Assembly (NCBI GenBank): GCA_015680685.1
Contig: MNCI01030702.1
Coordinates: forward strand, 334,515-398,514
DNA length: 64,000 nucleotides
DNA from: Gnetum montanum
Taxonomy: Eukaryota; Streptophyta; Gnetopsida; Gnetales; Gnetaceae
Direction: 5' to 3'
The translations under genes were made by a program, and so were the position numbers. Below the pieces are notes generated by a model. The model was not told the origin of the DNA, did no database searches, and saw only the letters and a list, made by a program, of their open reading frames with translations. Of this stretch, positions 59,441 to 64,000 are shown piece after piece; the stretch's first letter is position 1; each line of letters begins with the position of its first letter.

Positions 59441-59835
59441 GTTTTAGGAATTATATTATTATATTAAGCATACATGCACTAACTTTATTCATATTATGAT
59501 AGATAGGTATCATGGATTGGATGGATCAAGGCATGTTGGGTTCTAGATTAGACATGCATATGGATGATTACATAATATGGTTATTTTCTTGCTAAATTAT
59601 ATGGTTTGAAACACTCCTCAAATTTGATTATATGTTTGACCCCCAAGCATTTCTACTTTTGCAAGTGAAGTGTTTGAAGTTTTGTTGATCTTGAGGGTTT
59701 CTTGTATAGTAATTATGGTGCCAATTTTTTGGCAAAGAATGATATAAAAATGGAGAATTGTAATGCCTTTCATTAAACCATCCTTTTCCTAGGTGTCCTT
59801 ATAAAATTTTATGGATAGGTGGATGCTAGGCATAG
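59441..59835. other. Spacer, no gene recognised
   Basis: AT-rich DNA between the SINE-like piece and an LTR start; no open frame of note. Confidence 0.5.
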
Positions 59836-60139
59836 TGATGAGCGATAGAGAATTCCAGCACTTAACCATACAAGTCAAAAGTATTCATGCATGACTAAAT
59901 CATAATTTGTGGGTAGATAATTTAAATATACTAGTGAGTTGATAATGAGTTTGTAATCATTGTCTTCTTACTTAGAGTTAGCAAAGTGCAAAGAGTATGG
60001 TTTAACTTGTGTTAAGGCATATAATTAGATGATGTTGGTTGGCTCTAAGTGTGCTAAGGATAAACATAGTAAAAATGAGTATAAATTCTATTGCTAAGTA
60101 CAATAGAAATATAAAGTTATTCTAGCCTATGGAAATAGG
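59836..60139 (-). mobile_element. Truncated LTR related to the gag-only element
   Basis: TGATGAGCGATAG...CACTTAACCATACAAG parallels the LTR start at 51118 (TGATGAGTGGCGAGG...GCTCAACCATACAAA), and TCATTGTCTTCTTACTTAG matches TCATTGTCTTCCCACTTGG. It is a distant family member in the same orientation. It breaks off where the gypsy LTR starts at 60140, so the gypsy element inserted into it. Confidence 0.5.
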
Positions 60140-60929
60140 TGTAACGACGAAAAACGTCGGCAGCTGGAAAATACTGAACAAATTCCGTGTACACAGTTTT
60201 AACCACGGATCCGTGCGAGGGCTATGCTGGAAAAATGAATCCGCGGCGCCCTGAACGGTCTTGTCGATCAGACATGGACTTACTAATCAGTAAACCGATG
60301 AATATCTCGTGGAACGATCTGATTCGAGGAATCGCAAAATGAGGGGAAAACGACGTAGACAAACTGTAACGATGATAACGCTAAACACGATAAGAAGAGG
60401 CTAACACAAGAGAAACACGTAGTTTCAAGATCTACGCTTTGACTTGAAAGATGTATATTTTATATATCTCGTTACACTGGGAAGACCCCGATTACTGGAT
60501 GTAAAGCAAGCACAAAACAACAAGAAAACTGTCCAAATGGAAGTCCGGTCTACCTCGTGGGCTAAAGCTGGGATGCAAGGAAGGTCAAGCTCTGACGTCT
60601 ATCGATCAACTGTTTCTGACCAGTAGAGCCTGCGAACAGTGCAAGGTGATCCCACAATCTTGGATCTGCTTTTTTTGCCTTAGGTAGTTTCTGTTTAGGA
60701 TGGCCAGTGGTCGCTGGTGGAGAAAATTGTGTCTTCTCCAAAGAATGATTACTCTTGTTGCCGATGCTCACGTGAACAATGCTTTGTCTCTGCTATAAGG
60801 TGATGTTGTCAACAATTGCCAAAGTGCTGCTCTCTGTATCTCTGCTCAAAAGTGATAAGTGCTCCAATGCTCAGAAAAATGCCTTTGCTTCTTTGATTTT
60901 GCTAGCCCCTGTATCTTTGTCAACTGGGG

Positions 60930-60937
60930 TATTTATA
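60930..60937 (-). promoter_or_regulatory. TATA box of the gypsy LTR
   Basis: TATAAATA on the minus strand in the context GCCTATAAATACCCC. Transcription would run to lower coordinates, so U3 lies at 60940 and above and R-U5 at 60140-60900. Confidence 0.6.
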
Positions 60938-61029
60938 GGCTGTGACGTCCTGTGGAAAAGGCACAACCCTGATACTTTGTGCCCCGAATGTTTCGGGTAC
61001 TGTTGGCTTGACCATTTTTGCGTCAAACT

Positions 61030-61540
61030 TCATGACTACGCACAATACGCTCATTCGCGTATTGTGCGTGTGAAGAAGAGATGCGCGTCGGGCATGTTCC
61101 AACTGTCTTTGGGTTATATTACGCTTATTCATGCTGTGTTGCGTGTATGAGCGTAGCGTAACATGGAAACAATGGAGTCAAGTTGTTTTATGCTCGCTTA
61201 CGCAGCCGCGCGTAATGAAGCGTAAACGATGTCTAACTTGGCGATGCAATACGCTATGATACGCTACGTTGCGTGATGAGCGTATGATGAGCAATCACAC
61301 TTTCTTAGACTTTGCCTTTGACTGTTTTGGAGCTCATTACGCTGCCGTGCGTAACAGAGCGTAAACCTGGCCTTGAACAAAAGACTTAGCAAAATATACA
61401 AGAAGTCGCATATTACGCTGCTCAAGCCTTTTCCTATGCCGAAGTAACTAGCCTTCTGATGCCGGACTATGTTTAAACAGAATCACGCTAAGCGCCATTA
61501 TGCTGCATCGCGTGGTATAGCGTAAACGGAGAAAACATAG
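61030..61540. repeat. GCGTA/TACGC-rich repeat block in gypsy U3, with hairpin
   Basis: About twenty GCGTA or TACGC pentamers occur in roughly 500 bp, often as TTACGCTGC...GCGTAA...GCGTAAAC modules (near 61200, 61330 and 61500). Within it, ACGCACAATACGC (61038-61050) and GCGTATTGTGCGT (61057-61069) form a perfect 13-bp stem with loop TCATTC. The block is immediately upstream of the LTR TATA box on the transcribed strand, the usual place for enhancer repeats. Confidence 0.7.
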
Positions 61541-62242
61541 TAAGATTAGGAATCTGCACAAGAAGTCGAGGACTTGATGCTACGTGCCTCTTGGTGTTGC
61601 TCTATCTTATTCTCCCTTCTGGAATTCTGACATGCACCCTTGCCTGAATTGTGAATCGTTGCCTAAGGCTGACTCACAATTTCCACGGTGTTTCAATGGC
61701 CCCTCTTTGTTGACGGTTGGAGGGCTTACCCGAAAGACGTCGACAAAGAATACGAAACACCGGATTGGTAGAAGCAAGAACAGCGTCCATCCATGGCTAC
61801 TTAAGCATTGCCCTGTCAACATGGAAGAGCAAAGCTGGGGGAATGGGAGATAGAATGACATAGTAGGAAACAGGTTCAGAGAAGATGTAAAATGAGTTAG
61901 GATGGTAGTAGTATGGAATACGCTTACTGAATGCATAGAAACGTACGCACATTTATGTCGACAGGAATGCTTTCAGACAAGCGTAGCGCGTCAGCCTGAG
62001 ATCTCTCTGTCACTGATTATAGCAGGAATACTTGCAAAAGGAGCGCGGCGCATCACTTCCGCGATATCTCTGCTAGTGCGAGTGCGGAAAATGGATACTT
62101 GCGTATGTAGCTTTTGCGTGCGGGGAGCGGGTGGTAGGGATGAAAGGAAATAAGAGCTAAGGGTAGGATTATGAGAGGTATAGGCATGCAGATCTAAGTG
62201 GTCAGGCAAACCTAAGCAGCCATCTCAAAACGCTGCTGTACT

Positions 62243-62893
62243 TCATCGCTCAGGTGAACGCATCTTTGAACGACATCCTCGAAACAAGTAACCTGCAACC
62301 ACAGAAGAAAACAGAGGACACCATTGCTCATGCGAACAAGAGGCGAGGTTGTCGAAACGAGCACCGTTTGATGCGAGATAGAGCGATTGGGCCGTGAAGA
62401 AGGTGCTGGAGCATGAGGGCGGAGCTGCCAATCCTGACGATTGGCCCAGCATATCTTTGCCAAAAGGCATCAGACACAGTGCAGCTAACTGGTTGTACAG
62501 GGAACCATCTAGATGAATTTGCGAAGCCGGCGTTCGATATCGATGATTGGCGGAGGTCACTGTCGTCGAGGATTGCGTCGGTGCTCCGGTTGGCGGGACT
62601 AAACTCTCAGAGGTACCACCGTTGCAGTGGGCGCAGCGGCGGCATCTCCGAGGGATCAGTAAGATGCCTCTCAGCTCATCCGAGGAATCAGTAGGATGCC
62701 GGTGGGGTGGTGACGCTGGGACTGTCCCAGTATCCCACCACATTTGTCGTGCAACTGTACAGAGATGATCACGCTTGCTTGATTTACGTGGCAGCAGTTT
62801 GTAGGTCCCAGTTTTAAGTCCTGGTAGACTGCCATTACTGGTTTTAAGTCTCAGCAGACCATGGTCCCAGTTTAAGTTCGGGCGGACCACCAA
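62243..62893 (-). CDS. 216-codon open frame in the gypsy 3' region, function unknown
   Basis: Unbroken frame MVVRPNLNWDHGLLRLK...SKMRSPER between the repeat array and the LTR, in the same strand as pol. It has no recognised domain, signal peptide or membrane segment; it is rich in Ser, Arg and Pro, and includes a CRRCAHC cluster near residue 86. Some gypsy lineages carry an extra ORF after pol. In GC-rich DNA a frame of this length can occur by chance, so it may not be coding. Confidence 0.25.
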   Translation of the reverse strand: MVVRPNLNWDHGLLRLKTSNGSLPGLKTGTYKLLPRKSSKRDHLCTVARQMWWDTGTVPASPPHRHPTDSSDELRGILLIPRRCRRCAHCNGGTSESLVPPTGAPTQSSTTVTSANHRYRTPASQIHLDGSLYNQLAALCLMPFGKDMLGQSSGLAAPPSCSSTFFTAQSLYLASNGARFDNLASCSHEQWCPLFSSVVAGYLFRGCRSKMRSPER

Positions 62894-63326
62894 ATGCTAG
62901 TTTTACGTCGTAGCGGACGGTGGTGTGTCTGATTTATGGTCTCAGCAGACCATGCTGTGGATGTAAGTTTCGTGTCATGACCCAAGGATAGAGCTACGCT
63001 GGTTTTACGTCTCAGCAGACGGCTACTTACCTGTGCTAGTTTAGCGTTGTGGCGGACGCGTGCAAAAGATGCCAATTTTTCGTCTTGGAGGACCTGTACA
63101 ACACTGCCAGTTTTACGTCGTAGTGGACAGTTACAACTTGACAGTTTAGCGTCATAGCGGACGCGTATTGCCAGTTTAGCATCGTGGCGGACGCGTGCAA
63201 GGAATGCCAATTTTACGTCATAGCGGACGGTGGTTACCAGTTTAGCATCGTAGCGGATGTGTATTGCCAGTTTAGCGTCGTAGCGGACGGTCAGTGCCAG
63301 TTTAACATCGTAGCGGACGAGTATTG
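62808..63326 (-). repeat. Tandem array of about 16 units (30-37 bp) after gypsy pol
   Basis: Units share a core near CCAGTTTAGCGTCGTAGCGG followed by AC and a variable spacer of 8-15 bp. Core starts fall at about 62808, 62838, 62867, 62897, 62929, 62999, 63036, 63072, 63107, 63140, 63171, 63207, 63237, 63267 and 63297, with a degenerate unit near 62964. Those nearest the integrase are most alike. The minus strand is open through most of it and would give a VRYDAKLA octapeptide repeat. Tandem arrays between pol and the 3' LTR are known from Tat-lineage elements. Confidence 0.85.
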
Positions 63327-63356
63327 CCATACCTGCTGTTGACACCGTAGATGCTG

Positions 63357-64000
63357 CTAAATGTAATACCGCTTCAAATACACATGATTTACAGGATTTG
63401 CTAATTCATTGCTGTTGACGTATGCTAACTTGAATGCTCCGTTGCTGTACAAGTCCACCACTAAGAAAGGGCCTTCCCAGTTCGCAGAGAGCTTGCTTAC
63501 TGGTTCACGCACGGCCTTGAGAATGAGATCTCCTTTCTTGATCGGGCGTTGTTGAAGGTTGTGATGATGCTTCTGTCTCTGTTTGTCTTGATACCTTTCA
63601 ATCGTGTCAAGAGCCTGTATCCGCTTCTCTTCTACTGAATCCAGACCCACGATCCGAGACTCGGTGTGTTGAGCCTTGTTTATAATCATGGAGAGGACCG
63701 TTCTTAGAGAAGGAATTTGCAACTCGAGAGGCAGCACTGCTTCAGACCCGTAAACCAGACTATAGGGCGTACTACCCGTAGCCGTCCTACACGTAGTACG
63801 ATACGCCCATAGCACATAGAGGATCTGTTCGTGCCACCGCCTTTTGTTGCCGTCGAGCATTTTCTTGAGCAGATTGATGATCACTTTGTTCGTTGCTTCA
63901 GCTTGACCATTCGCTTGCGGGTAATAGGGGGAGGAAAAAGATTGTCTAATGCCTAGGTTATCACAGAAGGATTTGGTTTCCGTGCTACTAAACTGTGGCC
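63357..64000 (-). CDS. Ty3/gypsy integrase C-terminal part (partial at window edge)
   Basis: The minus strand is open from the window end to the stop at 63357. It reads SFSSPYYPQANGQAEATNK (about 63945-63890), which includes the catalytic Glu of the D,D-35-E integrase core, then the core end and linker WHEQILYVLWAYRTTCRTAT and GSTPYSLVYGSEAVLPLEL. The C-terminal module has FLVVDLYSNGAFKLAYV and ends NHVYLKRYYI. No chromodomain follows, and the ending resembles Tat/Athila-type polyproteins. It inserts element cDNA into host DNA. The first Asp residues lie outside the window. The frame is intact. Confidence 0.88.
   Translation of the reverse strand, partial: PQFSSTETKSFCDNLGIRQSFSSPYYPQANGQAEATNKVIINLLKKMLDGNKRRWHEQILYVLWAYRTTCRTATGSTPYSLVYGSEAVLPLELQIPSLRTVLSMIINKAQHTESRIVGLDSVEEKRIQALDTIERYQDKQRQKHHHNLQQRPIKKGDLILKAVREPVSKLSANWEGPFLVVDLYSNGAFKLAYVNSNELANPVNHVYLKRYYI

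Larger units (their letters stand above)
60140..64000 (-). mobile_element. Ty3/gypsy element (Tat-like), 3' part, runs off the window
   Basis: It begins TGTAACGACGAAAAACG at 60140, reads as the end of a minus-oriented 3' LTR, and continues through an LTR promoter, U3, a 3' noncoding region with a 16-unit tandem array, and the integrase C-terminus at the window end. ATAGG (60135-60139) would be the left target duplication; its partner lies outside. The segment is richer in G+C and CpG than its surroundings and its integrase frame is unbroken, so it is the youngest insertion here. The LTR/internal border (polypurine tract) was not located. Confidence 0.75.

Noticed and set aside
60779-61150. 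123-codon plus-strand open frame in the gypsy LTR
   Set aside because: It crosses the LTR TATA box and the U3 hairpin, is antisense to the element, and has no recognisable domain.
62808-63326. CRISPR-like array of repeats and spacers
   Set aside because: Repeats are diverged, spacers are short and variable, the setting is a plant gypsy element, and no cas gene is present.

Overview
The window is plant nuclear DNA: spliced GT-AG introns, a TATA-box promoter with G-boxes, and a dense mass of plant-type transposable elements, nested and mostly decayed. The low gene density (one clear host gene in 64 kb), the element age and the AT-rich spacers suggest a large-genome land plant such as a gymnosperm or fern. 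The species cannot be fixed from the sequence.

Layout. 1-2.45 kb is AT-rich spacer with tRNA-like (SINE) remnants. 2.45-7.2 kb holds the only convincing host gene, an eight-exon gene for a divergent phosphoglycerate-kinase-fold protein, under a promoter with a perfect 22-bp palindrome made of two G-boxes. 7.2-26.7 kb is spacer and retroelement debris: two solo LTRs (10503-11288 and 24511-25157, the latter with an exact 5-bp target-site duplication), copia-type LTR pieces with primer-binding sites, a 5'-truncated LINE with a poly(A) tail (about 16.0-17.3 kb), and many near-perfect short tandem duplications. 26.7-33.5 kb is a nearly complete L1-type LINE on the minus strand (ORF1, endonuclease, reverse transcriptase, CCHC-type zinc finger and an unusual coiled-coil extension), bounded by an 11-13 bp target-site duplication. 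33.5-37.3 kb is LTR-derived sequence. 37.3-46.75 kb is a second LINE split by a complete copia retrotransposon (39940-45895; CTAAA on both sides), and the LINE frame continues across the excised copia. 47.3-59.2 kb is a degenerate gene with His/Gly repeats and a Helitron-like Cys/NDM region. It is interrupted by an unclassified 3.2-kb insertion and by a gag-only LTR retrotransposon (51118-57960). From 60140 to the window end lies part of a younger, more GC-rich Ty3/gypsy element (Tat-like integrase end, 16-unit tandem repeat, LTR with hairpin and GCGTA-rich U3).

How it fits together. Only the kinase-like gene looks functional for the host. The rest is a record of successive insertions: hosts (LINE, Helitron-like gene, older LTR) were hit by LTR elements, then decayed. 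The decay has a signature: premature stops are often TAG where glutamine (CAG) is expected, and catalytic Asp became Asn in three independent active sites. This fits C-to-T change at methylated CHG/CG sites. The points most worth follow-up are the gag-only element with an almost intact gag and no visible pol, the LINE ORF2 coiled-coil extension present in two copies, the His/Gly-repeat Helitron-like protein, and the tandem array of the gypsy element.
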